Source: an uncultured Candidatus Binatia bacterium (GTDB lineage: Bacteria > Desulfobacterota > Binatia > Bin18). From it: 64,000 bases of DNA. The notes below the pieces were generated by a model. That model made no database searches, was not told the origin of the DNA, and saw only the letters and a list, made by a program, of their open reading frames with translations. The number at the start of each line of letters is the position of its first letter. Position 1 is the stretch's first letter. This document shows, piece by piece, positions 27,321 to 36,831 of this stretch. The translations under genes were made by a program, and so were the position numbers. The stretch covers positions 3,343,338 through 3,407,337 of the forward strand of contig OY282457.1 in assembly GCA_958296235.1 (NCBI GenBank), in the 5' to 3' direction.

Positions 27321-27427
27321 AGCGAACTTCCTGCTTTCATTCCCCCGATCTTTAGCAGTTCACTCTAGCAGCTAAAAAGCAAAAATAAACCGCCGCGCCG
27401 CTCACTTGGGCCTTGTTTTTCTCAACG

Positions 27428-28213
27428 ATGTGGGACCCGCAACAATACCAGCGCTTTCAAAAAGAGCGCGCACAGCCCTTTCTCGATTTAGTGAACCGTT
27501 TGCCGGATGGCGAGGTGACAGCCGCTGCCGATCTGGGCTGCGGACCGGGTACGCTCACGGTCACGCTGCCCGCACGCTGGCCCCACGCAACCGTGTGGGG
27601 GGTGGATAATTCGCCTCAGATGTTGACCGCGGCCAGGGCGCTCCCGGCTCAGACCCGGCTGCATTTTGTGGAAGCGGATATTGCCGAGTGGTTTCCGCCG
27701 CAACGATTGGACCGCATCATCTCCAACGCGGCCCTGCACTGGGTGCCCGAGCATCAGGCCGTTTTACAGCACCTGGTCAGCCTGCTGACTCCACGCGGTG
27801 TGCTGGCGGTGCAGATGCCGAACAATCATGCGGAGGCAGCGCATCGGATGCTGCGCGAGTCAACGCAGCAAGAGCCGTGGGGGTCGCTGCTGGCCGGCGC
27901 GGAAGAGCGTTTCACGATACAGACCCCCCACTGGTACGCCCAAACGCTCCACAGTCTTGGGTGTACAGTTCAGGTGTGGGAGACGATTTATTACCACCTC
28001 TTGTCCGGTGAGAATGCGGTCCTGGAATGGATGAAAGGCACGGCCCTGCGACCGACGCTTGCGCGCCTGGGCCAACGCCTCGGTCGGGACGGACAGACCG
28101 CATTTCTGGCTATGTACGGTCAGAAGCTCGCCCAGGCGTATCCGGCCGGCCCGAACGGGACGCTGTTTCCTTTTCGTCGGTTGTTCTTTATTGCGCAGCG
28201 CAATGAGCCCTGA
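27428..28213 (+). CDS. tam: Trans-aconitate 2-methyltransferase-like SAM methyltransferase
   Basis: 261 residues. The SAM-binding motif I reads AADLGCGPGTLT, followed by GVDNSPQML. DRIISNAALHWVPEH is the region that in Tam corresponds to the ALQWV segment. The N-terminal WDPQQYQRFQKERAQPF matches the Tam start, which supports ATG 27428 over TTG 27413. Tam methylates trans-aconitate, an inhibitor of aconitase. No ribosome-binding site is evident. Confidence 0.85.
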   Translation: MWDPQQYQRFQKERAQPFLDLVNRLPDGEVTAAADLGCGPGTLTVTLPARWPHATVWGVDNSPQMLTAARALPAQTRLHFVEADIAEWFPPQRLDRIISNAALHWVPEHQAVLQHLVSLLTPRGVLAVQMPNNHAEAAHRMLRESTQQEPWGSLLAGAEERFTIQTPHWYAQTLHSLGCTVQVWETIYYHLLSGENAVLEWMKGTALRPTLARLGQRLGRDGQTAFLAMYGQKLAQAYPAGPNGTLFPFRRLFFIAQRNEP

Positions 28214-28351
28214 TACCACTCCGGGCCACCTTGCTGTTTACTGGGCTATCACAAAGGCTGCTGAGCCCAGCGCACGCCGCCGGGAGGGTCAGCCGCCACT
28301 GGCGGGGTTGAGAGGATATTGTGTCAGACAGCACGCACAGCCGCGCGCTCT

Positions 28352-28513
28352 TTACTGGAACGGGAACCGCTCCGGCCCGTGAATACTGATCCTGTTGAGG
28401 CGGAGTGAAGTCTTTTTCCTAAAAATCTCGTACCAGCTTTTCTTCTCCGCTTCTGTCATGCTTTTTCGGAGTTTTTTGGCGCGGGGTACGAGAGCTTTGT
28501 TATACGGTAGGAA
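28352..28513 (-). pseudogene. DUF559 endonuclease-like remnant
   Basis: On the minus strand, LPYNKALVPRAKKLRKSMTEAEKK (about 28440-28513) matches the start of DUF559/very-short-patch-like proteins, but the frame loses similarity after about 35 residues and ends soon after. The GRRF/EVDG core of the family is missing. It is a degraded 5' fragment, next to a repeat cluster. The rest of the 28214-28667 gap holds no other gene. Confidence 0.5.
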
Positions 28514-28516
28514 AAA

Positions 28517-28620
28517 ATCCCCCCGCCCTGCGGGCTGCCTGGCCTCCGCACCCGTTGCTTCCTGGTGGACGCCTAAGATATCCCCCCGCCCTGCGGGCTG
28601 CCCCCCTTGATAAGGGGGGT
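28517..28620. repeat. Direct repeat pair and GC-rich hairpin
   Basis: A 23-base sequence containing CCGCCCTGCGGGCTGCC occurs at 28517-28539 and 28580-28602. The second copy runs into CCCCCCTTGATAAGGGGGG (28601-28619), a near-perfect inverted repeat, followed by TTAGGGGGGATTT. Such C/G-rich repeats often accompany DUF559 genes in bacterial genomes and may be remnants of a small mobile unit. Confidence 0.55.
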
Positions 28621-28667
28621 TAGGGGGGATTTCCTGCCTTCGGCTCATAGAATGGCCTGGGGTCGGC

Positions 28668-29765
28668 CTAGAAGAACTTGATGACACTCCGGGCCACTCC
28701 GCTGCCCTCTTTCAACAGATCGTAGGCTTCGTTGACCTGTTCGAGCGCAAACGTCTTGGAGACCAACTCGTCGATCTTGATCTTTTTATCCATGTACATA
28801 TCGAGCAGGCGGGGCATGTCGATGCGGGGGCGGGTCGAACCGTAGTACGAGCCCTGAATCCGCTTTTCCATCAAACAAAAGATGTTCGGGTTGAGCGAGA
28901 TGCGCGCGCCGTCGGGCGACACGCCGACCACCGTACACACCCCACCCCGGCCCGTCATCTTGAACGCCAACTCGATTGTCTTGGCCGTACTGATGACCTC
29001 GAAGGCATAGTCAGCACCGCGTCCGCCGGTGAGTTCCATGACCGCCTTGAAGGCATCGTCCTGGCCGGGGTTGATGGTATGGGTCGCGCCAAAGGTCTTG
29101 GCAAACTCCAGTTTTGAGTCGAGCAGATCGACCGCAATAACCTGCCGCGCCCCTGCCAGGGCGCAGCCTTGGATGACGTTGAGACCCACCCCGCCACAGC
29201 CAATCACAACCGTGGAGGAGCCGGGTTGGACGTTGGCGGTGTTGACCGCGGCGCCAACCCCGGTCATGGTTCCACAGCCAACAAAACACGCCCGGTCGAG
29301 CGGAACATCTTCCCGGATTTTAATGGCGCAGCTCTCATGGACAATGGCCTCTTCTGCAAATGAGGCCGTGTACGCAAAGTGAAATATCTCGTCATTGTTT
29401 TTGCGGAGGCGCGTCGTCCCATCCAGGAGCGCGCCGAGCGCTTTGGGCCGGGTTTCACACAAATGCGGTTTGCCCTGGGTACAATAATGGCAGATGCCAC
29501 AGACCGGGTTGAAAGACAACACAACATGGTCGCCTTCTTTGACCGAGGTCACGCCGGCGCCCACCTCAGCCACCACCCCAGCGCCCTCATGCCCCAAAAC
29601 CATAGGCAGCGGCATCCGCATATCACCGGTCATGACGTGTAAGTCACTATGGCAGGCTCCGTTCGCCGCCACCTTGACCTTGACCTCTCCGGCCTTTGGC
29701 GGGTCGATATGCAAATCTTCAATCACGAGGGGTGTGTTCGGCTCATATAATACCGCAGCTTTCAT
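28668..29765 (-). CDS. Zn-dependent alcohol dehydrogenase (MDR superfamily)
   Basis: 365 residues. Catalytic zinc ligands are Cys38 (ACHSD), His in GHEGAGV and Cys in VGCGTMTG. Structural zinc ligands are the four Cys of CGICHYCTQGKPHLC. The NAD-binding loop is GCGGVGLN. It belongs to the class III-like zinc alcohol dehydrogenases that oxidise alcohols or S-hydroxymethyl thiols. Start ATG 29765 follows CAGGAGGAAAGG. It is divergent from the TonB receptor at 29961. Confidence 0.92.
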   Translation of the reverse strand: MKAAVLYEPNTPLVIEDLHIDPPKAGEVKVKVAANGACHSDLHVMTGDMRMPLPMVLGHEGAGVVAEVGAGVTSVKEGDHVVLSFNPVCGICHYCTQGKPHLCETRPKALGALLDGTTRLRKNNDEIFHFAYTASFAEEAIVHESCAIKIREDVPLDRACFVGCGTMTGVGAAVNTANVQPGSSTVVIGCGGVGLNVIQGCALAGARQVIAVDLLDSKLEFAKTFGATHTINPGQDDAFKAVMELTGGRGADYAFEVISTAKTIELAFKMTGRGGVCTVVGVSPDGARISLNPNIFCLMEKRIQGSYYGSTRPRIDMPRLLDMYMDKKIKIDELVSKTFALEQVNEAYDLLKEGSGVARSVIKFF

Positions 29766-29960
29766 AGTCCTTTCCTCCTGTTGATACAAAATGCCCAGTG
29801 CAGAACACCGACAGAACACCCAGATGATAAACGGCCTGAAGAGCGCTGTCCAGAAAGCCGGGCCTGGATGTCTGGGAGCACAGGCGACTCACGTTCTACG
29901 TGGACAATAATGAATCCAGTATGGTATTTTTATCGCTATGGATGATGCGGAGAGAACGGG

Positions 29961-32186
29961 ATGACGGCGTGGAGCCTGCGTAAGCTGGCTCGGATGGCCG
30001 TAGTCGTGTGGGCCGTGGGGCTGGTGGATACCGCGGTCGCCCAGCCCCGCCAGATACTCGAAGACATCACGGTCACGGCCCGCAAGCAGGAGCAAATCGC
30101 ATTCGACGTGCCGCTGTCGCTGTCGGTCCTTCAGGATGAGGGGCTCACCCGGATCCGCTCGTCAGGGAAGGATATCCGCTTTCTCTCCAACCGCGTGCCC
30201 AGCTTGCAGGCCGAGTCGTCCTCTGGGCGCTTCTTTCCCCGCTTCTACATCCGTGGCCTGGGCAATACCGACTTTGATATGAATGCGTCCCAGCCGGTTT
30301 CGGTGATGTACGACGGTGTTGTGCTGGAGAACGCTCAACTCAAGAGCACCCCAGTTTTTGATGTTGAGCGTATTGAGGTCCTGCGCGGGCCACAGGGTAC
30401 GCTGTTTGGGCGCAACACTACGGCTGGTGTCATCAAGATCGAATCGGCCCGTCCGACCTGGGATTGGGAGGGCTATGGACGGCTGTCCTACGGTCGCTTC
30501 GACGGCGTGAACTTCGAGGGAGCGCTGTCCGGGCCGCTGATTCCCTCCGTGCTGGCGGCGCGGGCCTCGGTGCTGGTGCAGCGGCGGAGCGACTGGGTAG
30601 ACAATACCTACACTGGCAAGGACAACGCCCAGGGTGGCTATGATGACATTGCCGGGCGGCTTCAGTTTTTATTGACGCCGACCGAGAATCTGTCCGGGCG
30701 GTTCAAGGTGCATATTCGTGACTTTGACGGCCCGCCCCGCCTCTTCCGGGCGAATGTGCTCAAGCCGGGTCATTCCGAGCTGGTTTCGGGCTTTCGACGC
30801 GACCAGATCGCCCATGACAGTGACGGTGAAGCAGAGGCGAGCGGACATGGCTTTGCTTCCGAATTGCACTACACGCTTGGGCCTGTCGAGTTAATCTCGC
30901 TGACCGGGGGGGAATGGCTCGACAGCTTCGTCAGAGGCGATGTCGATGGTGGCTACGGCGCGGTCTTTAGTCCGCCCAGCGGGCCGGGCCTGATTCCGTT
31001 TCCGGCCGAGACAGCCGACGGGATTTCGGCTCTGCGTCAGTTGAGCCAGGAGTTCCGCCTGGAACACACGGCTTGGCAGCGTCTCAACTGGCGGGTGGGC
31101 TTCTTCTATTTTCACGAGGAACTCGACATGTTCGGCCTCAACTACGATACGCTGAACGGGAGTGTAGTGAATGGCCGTATCCGCCATGAGCAACGCACCG
31201 AGGCGTGGGCCGTGTTTGCCGCGGCTACGCTGAGCGTCACCGACAATCTCGAAGTCGCCGCGGGGGTGCGCGTCTCTGAGGACGATAAGGAGTACCGTAT
31301 CGAACGTCTCCAGTCGCCCCTCGGCGCTGGTCCGCTGGGTCCACTCCACAAGGCGCCGCGCGACCTGGTACCGAGTTGGGATGTCAGCCTGCGCTACCAA
31401 GTAGCGCCGGGTGTCCAGCCGTATGTGCGCGTTGCCAGCAGCTTTCGCGCCCCCAGCATCCAGGGCCGGCTGCTCTTCAGCGACGAGGTGACCGTAGCCG
31501 ACACCGAAGACATCATCTCGGTTGAGGCGGGCCTGAAGCTGCGCCTGTGGCAGCAGCGTCTCCATCTGGACTTGGCGGCCTATCACTTCTGGATGCACGA
31601 CCAGCAACTGACCGCGGTGGGCGGCGATGCCAATGTCGCTCGCCTGGTGAATGCCGACCGCACTATCGGACGGGGAGTTGAGGCTGAGCTGACCCTGGCC
31701 CTGGCCCGTGGCCTGCGCTTTGCCGCCGCCGCAAGTTACAATTATACCCGGCTTGACGACTCTGATCTGTTCATCCCCCCGTGCGGCTCGGGCTGCACCG
31801 TCCTTGACCCGCCCGGCCCGGTTCCCGGCACGGTCTCCATTGATGGCAACCGGTTGTATCGGACACCACGCTGGATCGTAAATTTCAGTCTGGACTATAC
31901 CCGCGTGCTTGCCGGCGGCTCAACCCTGATAGCGTCCACCGATTGGGCCTACCGTAGTCGCGTCAACTTTTTTCTGTACGAGTCGCGAGAATACCGTGAC
32001 AATCACCAGCTTGAGGGCGGCCTGCGTCTGGCCTGGCTGTCGCCCTCCGGTGTCCTGGAAGTGGCGGCCTTTGGCCGCAACATTCTGAATGACACCTCGC
32101 CCGTCGGCGGTATTGACTTCAACAATCTGACCGCCTATGTCAACGATCCGCCCTACTGGGGCGTTGAAGGGGTCGTGCGTTTCTGA
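29961..32186 (+). CDS. TonB-dependent outer-membrane receptor (copy 1)
   Basis: 741 residues. A signal peptide ends at about AVAQ; the TonB-box region ITVTARK follows, then the plug (RGLGNTDFDMNASQPVSV, VERIEVLRGPQGTLFGRNTTAG), then a large beta-barrel ending in aromatic Phe. Such receptors import large or scarce nutrients using proton-motive force. It is the first of two tandem, highly similar receptors; the two share long identical barrel stretches but differ in plug-apical segments. The ligand is unknown and no siderophore or sugar genes are adjacent. Confidence 0.93.
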   Translation: MTAWSLRKLARMAVVVWAVGLVDTAVAQPRQILEDITVTARKQEQIAFDVPLSLSVLQDEGLTRIRSSGKDIRFLSNRVPSLQAESSSGRFFPRFYIRGLGNTDFDMNASQPVSVMYDGVVLENAQLKSTPVFDVERIEVLRGPQGTLFGRNTTAGVIKIESARPTWDWEGYGRLSYGRFDGVNFEGALSGPLIPSVLAARASVLVQRRSDWVDNTYTGKDNAQGGYDDIAGRLQFLLTPTENLSGRFKVHIRDFDGPPRLFRANVLKPGHSELVSGFRRDQIAHDSDGEAEASGHGFASELHYTLGPVELISLTGGEWLDSFVRGDVDGGYGAVFSPPSGPGLIPFPAETADGISALRQLSQEFRLEHTAWQRLNWRVGFFYFHEELDMFGLNYDTLNGSVVNGRIRHEQRTEAWAVFAAATLSVTDNLEVAAGVRVSEDDKEYRIERLQSPLGAGPLGPLHKAPRDLVPSWDVSLRYQVAPGVQPYVRVASSFRAPSIQGRLLFSDEVTVADTEDIISVEAGLKLRLWQQRLHLDLAAYHFWMHDQQLTAVGGDANVARLVNADRTIGRGVEAELTLALARGLRFAAAASYNYTRLDDSDLFIPPCGSGCTVLDPPGPVPGTVSIDGNRLYRTPRWIVNFSLDYTRVLAGGSTLIASTDWAYRSRVNFFLYESREYRDNHQLEGGLRLAWLSPSGVLEVAAFGRNILNDTSPVGGIDFNNLTAYVNDPPYWGVEGVVRF

Positions 32187-32228
32187 CGGGGGTGCGACTC
32201 AGACTGGAGCCGCGACATCCGAAAACCC

Positions 32229-34514
32229 ATGACAGCCACCCCTGACAACTCCACCCGGAAGGGCGGAAGCCAACGGAGCGCGGGACGGCGGGCTCTGCTG
32301 GGCAGGCTCGGAAGGGGAGGGTGCGTTGCGCTGCTCTGCGTCGCGCTGCTGGTGTCGGTCGCGGTCGCCCAGCCCAGCCAAGTACTCGAAGACCTCACGG
32401 TCACGGCCCGCAAGCAGGAACAGCGTGCGTTCGACGTGCCGCTGTCGCTGTCCGTGCTCCAGGGCGAGGGCCTCGACCGGCTGCGCGCCTCGGGCATGGA
32501 CATCCGTTTTCTGAGTAACCGGACGCCCAGCCTGCAGGTCATGTCGGGCTTCGGGCGCATCTATCCGTATTTCTTTATTCGTGGCCTGGGCAATACCGAC
32601 TTCGATATGAATGCGTCCCAGCCGGTCTCGGTGATGCACGACGGCGTTGTACTGGAAAATCCGTGGCTCAAGGGACAGCCGATCTTTGACGTCGAGCGGG
32701 TCGAGGTGCTGCGCGGACCACAGGGCACGCTGTTCGGGCGCAATACGCCGGCCGGCATCGTGAAGGTCGAATCGGCCCGACCGACCTGGGACGGCGAAGG
32801 GTACGGGCGGCTGTCCTATGGCCGCTTCAATAGCGTGAACTTTGAGGGGGCGCTGTCCGGGCCGCTGATTCCCTCCGTCCTGGCGGCGCGGGCCTCGGTG
32901 TTGGTGCAGCGGCGGAGCGACTGGGTAGACAATACCTATACCGGCAAGGACAACGCCCTGGGCGGCTACGATGACATTGCCGGGCGCGTCCAATTCTTAT
33001 GGACACCTGTGGAGCGCTTCTCCGGGCGGTTCAAGGTGCATGTCCGTGACTTTGACGGCAATGCACGCCTCTTCCGGGCGAATGCGCTCAAGCCGGGCCG
33101 CACCGGCCTGCGCCCGGGGCTGCGGCGTGACGAGGTTGCCCAGGATGCTGACAACCCGCAGGACTTGGCCAGCCACGGGTTTGCCACCGAGCTGCGCTAC
33201 ACGCTGGGCGGCTTCCGCCTGGTCTCGCTGACCGGCGGGGAATGGCTTGACGGCCTCTCGCGCGGCGATGTCGATGGTGGCTACGGCGCGGTCTTTAGTC
33301 CGCCCAGCGGGCCGGGCCTGATTCCGTTTCCATCTGAGACAGCCGACGGCCTTTCGGCCCTGCGTCAGTTGAGCCAGGAGTTCCGTCTGGAACACACGGC
33401 CTGGCAGCGTCTGGACTGGCGGGTGGGCTTCTTCTACTTCCACGAAGAACTCGACATTGAGGGCTTCAGCTACGATACGCTGAACGGGAGTGTAGTGAAT
33501 GGCCGCATCCGCCAGAAGCAACGCACCGAGGCGTGGGCCGTGTTTGCCGCGGCCACCTTTACCCTGACCGAGAACATTGAGGTGGCCGCAGGGGTGCGCG
33601 TCTCTGAGGACGACAAGGAGTACACGAGTGAGCGCCTTCAGTCGCCCATCGGCGCAGGTCCGCTGGGTCCGCTCCACAAGGCTCCCCGCGACCTGGTGCC
33701 GAGTTGGGATGTCAGCCTGCGCTACCAGGTGGTACCGGGTGTCCAGCCGTATGTGCGCGTTGCCAGCAGCTTTCGCGCCCCCAGCATCCAGGGCCGGCTA
33801 CTCTTTGGCGACGAGGTGACTGTAGCCGACACCGAGAACATCATCTCGGTTGAGGCGGGCCTGAAGCTGCGTCTGTGGCAGCAGCGTCTCCATCTTGATC
33901 TGGCGGCCTATCACTTCTGGATGCACGACCAGCAACTGACCGCGGGGAGCGGTTCGGATAACGTCAACCGGCTGCTGAATGCCGACCGCACCATTGGACG
34001 GGGCATTGAGGCAGAAGGGACCGTGGCCCTGGGCTACGGCCTGCGCCTGACGGCCGGCCTGAGTTACAATTATACCCGGCTTGACGACTCAGACCTGTTC
34101 GTCCAGCCGTGCGGCTCGGCCTGCACCGTCCTTGACCCGCCTGGCCCGGTTCCCGGTACGGTCTCCATTGACGGCAACCGTCTGCCTCAAGCGCCCCGCT
34201 GGATCATCAACGCCAGCCTGGGCTACACCCGACTGCTGCCCGGCGGCTCGGCACTGCTGTTCTCGACCGACTGGGCGTATCGCAGTCGCGTCAACTTTTC
34301 TCTGTACGAGTCGCGCGAGTTCCGCGACAATCATCTGCTTGAGGGCGGCCTGCGTCTGGCTTGGCTGCCGGCTTCAGGCAGCCTGGAAGTGGCGGCCTTT
34401 GGCCGCAACATCCTGAACGACACCTCGCCCACGGGCGGCCTCGACTTCAACAATCTGACTGGCTTCATCAACGAGCCGCCAGTGTGGGGCCTCGAAGCCG
34501 CGGTGCGCTTCTGA
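32229..34514 (+). CDS. TonB-dependent outer-membrane receptor (copy 2)
   Basis: 761 residues, paralogous to the preceding receptor with similarity over the whole length at both protein and DNA level. It has a longer, Arg/Gly-rich leader before a hydrophobic signal segment ending SVAVAQ, then LTVTARK and the plug motif RGPQGTLFGRNTPAG, a barrel and a final Phe. It starts 42 bases after copy 1. Divergence is concentrated in short segments (e.g. LQVMSGFGRIYPYFF against the copy 1 equivalent), while barrel pieces such as FRAPSIQGRLLF are identical. Confidence 0.93.
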   Translation: MTATPDNSTRKGGSQRSAGRRALLGRLGRGGCVALLCVALLVSVAVAQPSQVLEDLTVTARKQEQRAFDVPLSLSVLQGEGLDRLRASGMDIRFLSNRTPSLQVMSGFGRIYPYFFIRGLGNTDFDMNASQPVSVMHDGVVLENPWLKGQPIFDVERVEVLRGPQGTLFGRNTPAGIVKVESARPTWDGEGYGRLSYGRFNSVNFEGALSGPLIPSVLAARASVLVQRRSDWVDNTYTGKDNALGGYDDIAGRVQFLWTPVERFSGRFKVHVRDFDGNARLFRANALKPGRTGLRPGLRRDEVAQDADNPQDLASHGFATELRYTLGGFRLVSLTGGEWLDGLSRGDVDGGYGAVFSPPSGPGLIPFPSETADGLSALRQLSQEFRLEHTAWQRLDWRVGFFYFHEELDIEGFSYDTLNGSVVNGRIRQKQRTEAWAVFAAATFTLTENIEVAAGVRVSEDDKEYTSERLQSPIGAGPLGPLHKAPRDLVPSWDVSLRYQVVPGVQPYVRVASSFRAPSIQGRLLFGDEVTVADTENIISVEAGLKLRLWQQRLHLDLAAYHFWMHDQQLTAGSGSDNVNRLLNADRTIGRGIEAEGTVALGYGLRLTAGLSYNYTRLDDSDLFVQPCGSACTVLDPPGPVPGTVSIDGNRLPQAPRWIINASLGYTRLLPGGSALLFSTDWAYRSRVNFSLYESREFRDNHLLEGGLRLAWLPASGSLEVAAFGRNILNDTSPTGGLDFNNLTGFINEPPVWGLEAAVRF

Positions 34515-34603
34515 CGGGCGGTTCGGCCTGGCTTTTGCGGTGTTGCCAAACGTTTCGGGCTCAGGCAAAACGAAGAGTATCTTACACAAAAGGAGACAGA
34601 GCT

Positions 34604-34885
34604 ATGATTTCATTGATTGCAAAGCTGACGATTCAAGAAGGGAAGGAGCAGGATTTTATTGACGCCATGAAGGACGTGGTTCCGGCGGTGCGGGATGAGC
34701 CAGGGAACAACGCCTATATTATGAACCGTTCAAAAGAAAACCCGAGCCTGTTTGTGTTCTACGAAGAGTATACGGATCAGGCCGCTTTTGATGCTCATCG
34801 CAAGCATCTCGGCGAACTCGGCGTTGACCTGGGAGCCATCCTTGCCGGCGCGCCGACGCTCGAATTCTACGAGAAAATTTACTGA
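34604..34885 (+). CDS. Antibiotic biosynthesis monooxygenase (ABM)-domain protein
   Basis: 93 residues of the dimeric ferredoxin-like ABM fold, with KEQDFIDAMKDVVPAVRDEPGN and FVFYEEYTDQAAFDAHRKH as recognisable segments. Members are small quinol monooxygenases or stress-related enzymes without cofactor. AAGGAGA is seven bases upstream of ATG 34604. It follows the TonB receptors; any functional link is unproven. The next 156 bases hold no gene. Confidence 0.85.
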   Translation: MISLIAKLTIQEGKEQDFIDAMKDVVPAVRDEPGNNAYIMNRSKENPSLFVFYEEYTDQAAFDAHRKHLGELGVDLGAILAGAPTLEFYEKIY

Positions 34886-35041
34886 GCCGAATCCGGGCGC
34901 AGTACTTCTGGTTCCGGCTATGCCGGGTCAGGGGCGAGACTCATGAGGATACGTTTGAACTCGCTTGCCGGACCAGGAGACAAGCGATAAGCACCGAGCG
35001 ACCAGACAGGGCTAACATACAACCACCAAGACGGAAGGTAT

Positions 35042-36676
35042 ATGAGGAATGTCAGCTGTCAAGGCACACGCAATTCTACCCCCACCCCCCGAAAAACTTT
35101 ATTAAATTCAGTAAGTTACCGCCTCCACTGCACAATTCCGTACCTAATACGGACTATCGTCTTGTGTGGCGTAGCGGTAGCTTCACTGCCAGCCTGTAAC
35201 ACGGAGGAGCCGAGCAAGAGGTCAATGCCACGTCCAACAGCGGTGCCAGTTGTTACCCCTCCCTCCACGCCAACTCTTGACCCGACGCCTCCCGCCAAAA
35301 CAGTCGGATTGCTCTTGAATGAGCCGGAGGCATTTGACGGCTATACTTTATTTAATAAACGAGGCACCAAGACGATTTACCTGATTGATAATCAGGGGCG
35401 GGTGGTGCACCGGTGGGAGTTGGAGGCCCGGGCCCTGTTCGCCAGGTTGCTGGAGAATGGCAATCTGCTAACTTTCGCCAGATACTCGGACGGCGACCCG
35501 GAGATCAGTGTGCGGGAGCGCAGTGTGCGGGGATTTGACCCCAACGAGGACATCTTTCCGCCGCTCGGTGTGCGGGAAGTTGACCCCAACGGGGACATCC
35601 TTTGGGACTGTGCTCAGGGCAGTCCGCATCATGACGTCCTTAAAATGCCCAACGGGAATGTACTGCTGCTGTCCCGGCAACGTAAAACGCCGGAGGAGGT
35701 CATCGCCGCCGGCGCCAACCCGGAATTCATCGCCCCTGGTGGCTTGTGGATGCCGCATATTGTAGAAGCCCGAATTACCGGGCCGGCAAGCTGCGAAATC
35801 GTTTGGGAATGGTCGGCGTGGGATCATCTGATTCAAGACTTTGATTCGAGCAAGGCGAATTACGGCGTGGTGGCCGAGCATCCGGAGTTGATTGACCTGA
35901 ACTTCCGCCTTTCCGAGGTACCCAGCAAGGCCGACCCGTCGAACTGGATACATAGCAACGGAATCGACTATAACCCGGAATTGGACCAGATCGTACTGTC
36001 ACCCCGTCATTTCAGCGAAATGTGGATTATCGACCACAGCACCACCCGGGCAGAGGCGGCCGGCCACAGTGGCGGAAAGGGTGGCAAAGGGGGCGACCTG
36101 CTGTACCGCTGGGGTAACCCGCGCGCCTATCGCGCCGGGACGCTTGATGACCAGCAACTCTTCTGGCCGCATAATCCGCAATGGATTCCCCCCGGCCGGC
36201 CGGGCACCGGCAACATCCTCATTTTCAACAATGGTTCGGAGTTCACGGATTTCTCGCGCGATTATTCGTCGGTAGATGAGATTGCTCCGCCGGTGGACGG
36301 GGCCAACTATCGGCTGAATCCCGACTCGGCTTATGCTCCAGCAGAACTGGTATGGACTTATACCGCCCCAACGCCCAGCGACTTTTACGCCCCTTATATC
36401 TCAGGGGCGCAACGGCTGCCCAACGGAAACACGTTGATTTGCGATGGGGTACACGGTACGCTTTTCGAGGTAACGCCGGCCGGGAAAACGGTTTGGAAGT
36501 ACGTCAACCCGATGACCCACAGCGGCCCTTTGCGGCAAGGCGAGTCAGTGCCTGAAAGGGCTAAAGAAGGGGCTATTACGGTGTACCGCGCTTACCGGTA
36601 TGCACCGGACTACCCTGGTCTGCAAGGGCTGGACTTGACTCCGGGGGAGCCAATCGAACTTTACGACACCCCTTAG
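35042..36676 (+). CDS. Arylsulfotransferase (ASST)-family lipoprotein, copy A
   Basis: 544 residues. A hydrophobic stretch ends in the lipobox LPAC (about residues 50-53), so the protein is a predicted lipoprotein despite a long N-terminal extension. The body matches the ASST beta-propeller: SPHHDVLKMPNGNVLLLS, WIHSNGIDYNPELDQ and FWPHNPQWIPPG contain the conserved His residues. ASSTs transfer sulfate between phenolic donors and acceptors in the periplasm, but activity here is inferred. The N-terminal NSTPTPRKT region comes from a leader shared with four downstream loci; here its C tract is broken (CCCCCACCCCCC) and the gene is in frame. Confidence 0.8.
   Translation: MRNVSCQGTRNSTPTPRKTLLNSVSYRLHCTIPYLIRTIVLCGVAVASLPACNTEEPSKRSMPRPTAVPVVTPPSTPTLDPTPPAKTVGLLLNEPEAFDGYTLFNKRGTKTIYLIDNQGRVVHRWELEARALFARLLENGNLLTFARYSDGDPEISVRERSVRGFDPNEDIFPPLGVREVDPNGDILWDCAQGSPHHDVLKMPNGNVLLLSRQRKTPEEVIAAGANPEFIAPGGLWMPHIVEARITGPASCEIVWEWSAWDHLIQDFDSSKANYGVVAEHPELIDLNFRLSEVPSKADPSNWIHSNGIDYNPELDQIVLSPRHFSEMWIIDHSTTRAEAAGHSGGKGGKGGDLLYRWGNPRAYRAGTLDDQQLFWPHNPQWIPPGRPGTGNILIFNNGSEFTDFSRDYSSVDEIAPPVDGANYRLNPDSAYAPAELVWTYTAPTPSDFYAPYISGAQRLPNGNTLICDGVHGTLFEVTPAGKTVWKYVNPMTHSGPLRQGESVPERAKEGAITVYRAYRYAPDYPGLQGLDLTPGEPIELYDTP
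35072..35123. repeat. Leader module L, partial copy 0
   Basis: AATTCTACC..., a C-rich tract interrupted by A, GAAAAACTTTATTAAATTC and AGTAAGTTACCGCC. This is the 3' part of a leader found in full at 36694, 38713, 40647 and 43219. It encodes residues 11-27 of the ASST lipoprotein A. Confidence 0.75.
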
Positions 36677-36693
36677 CCCGGTTAATGGCTCTG

Positions 36694-36793
36694 TTTCTGG
36701 ATGGATAAGGCCATGTCAGACGCTAGTGGAGCACGGCATGAATTCTACCCCCCCCCCCCCGAGAAACTCCATTAAATTCAGTAAGTTACCGCC
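36694..36793. repeat. Leader module L1 with 13-C tract (out of frame)
   Basis: Contains TTTCTGGATGGATAAGG, GCTAGTGGAGCACGGCATG, TTCTA, 13 consecutive C (36748-36760) and GTAAGTTACCGCC. From ATG 36701 the frame would enter the ASST B coding frame only with 11 or 14 C; with 13 it reaches a TAA after the tract. Upstream, the scrap TTAGCCCGGTTAATGG resembles the start of the membrane-protein genes, which indicates a past deletion. Confidence 0.75.
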
Positions 36794-36831
36794 TCCACTG
36801 CACAATTCCGTACCTAATACGGACTATCGTC

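Noticed and set aside
32199..33677. Long minus-strand frames under the second TonB receptor (and similar ones under the first)
   Set aside because: They mirror each other between the two paralogues only because the sense genes are duplicates; no ribosome-binding sites or domains.
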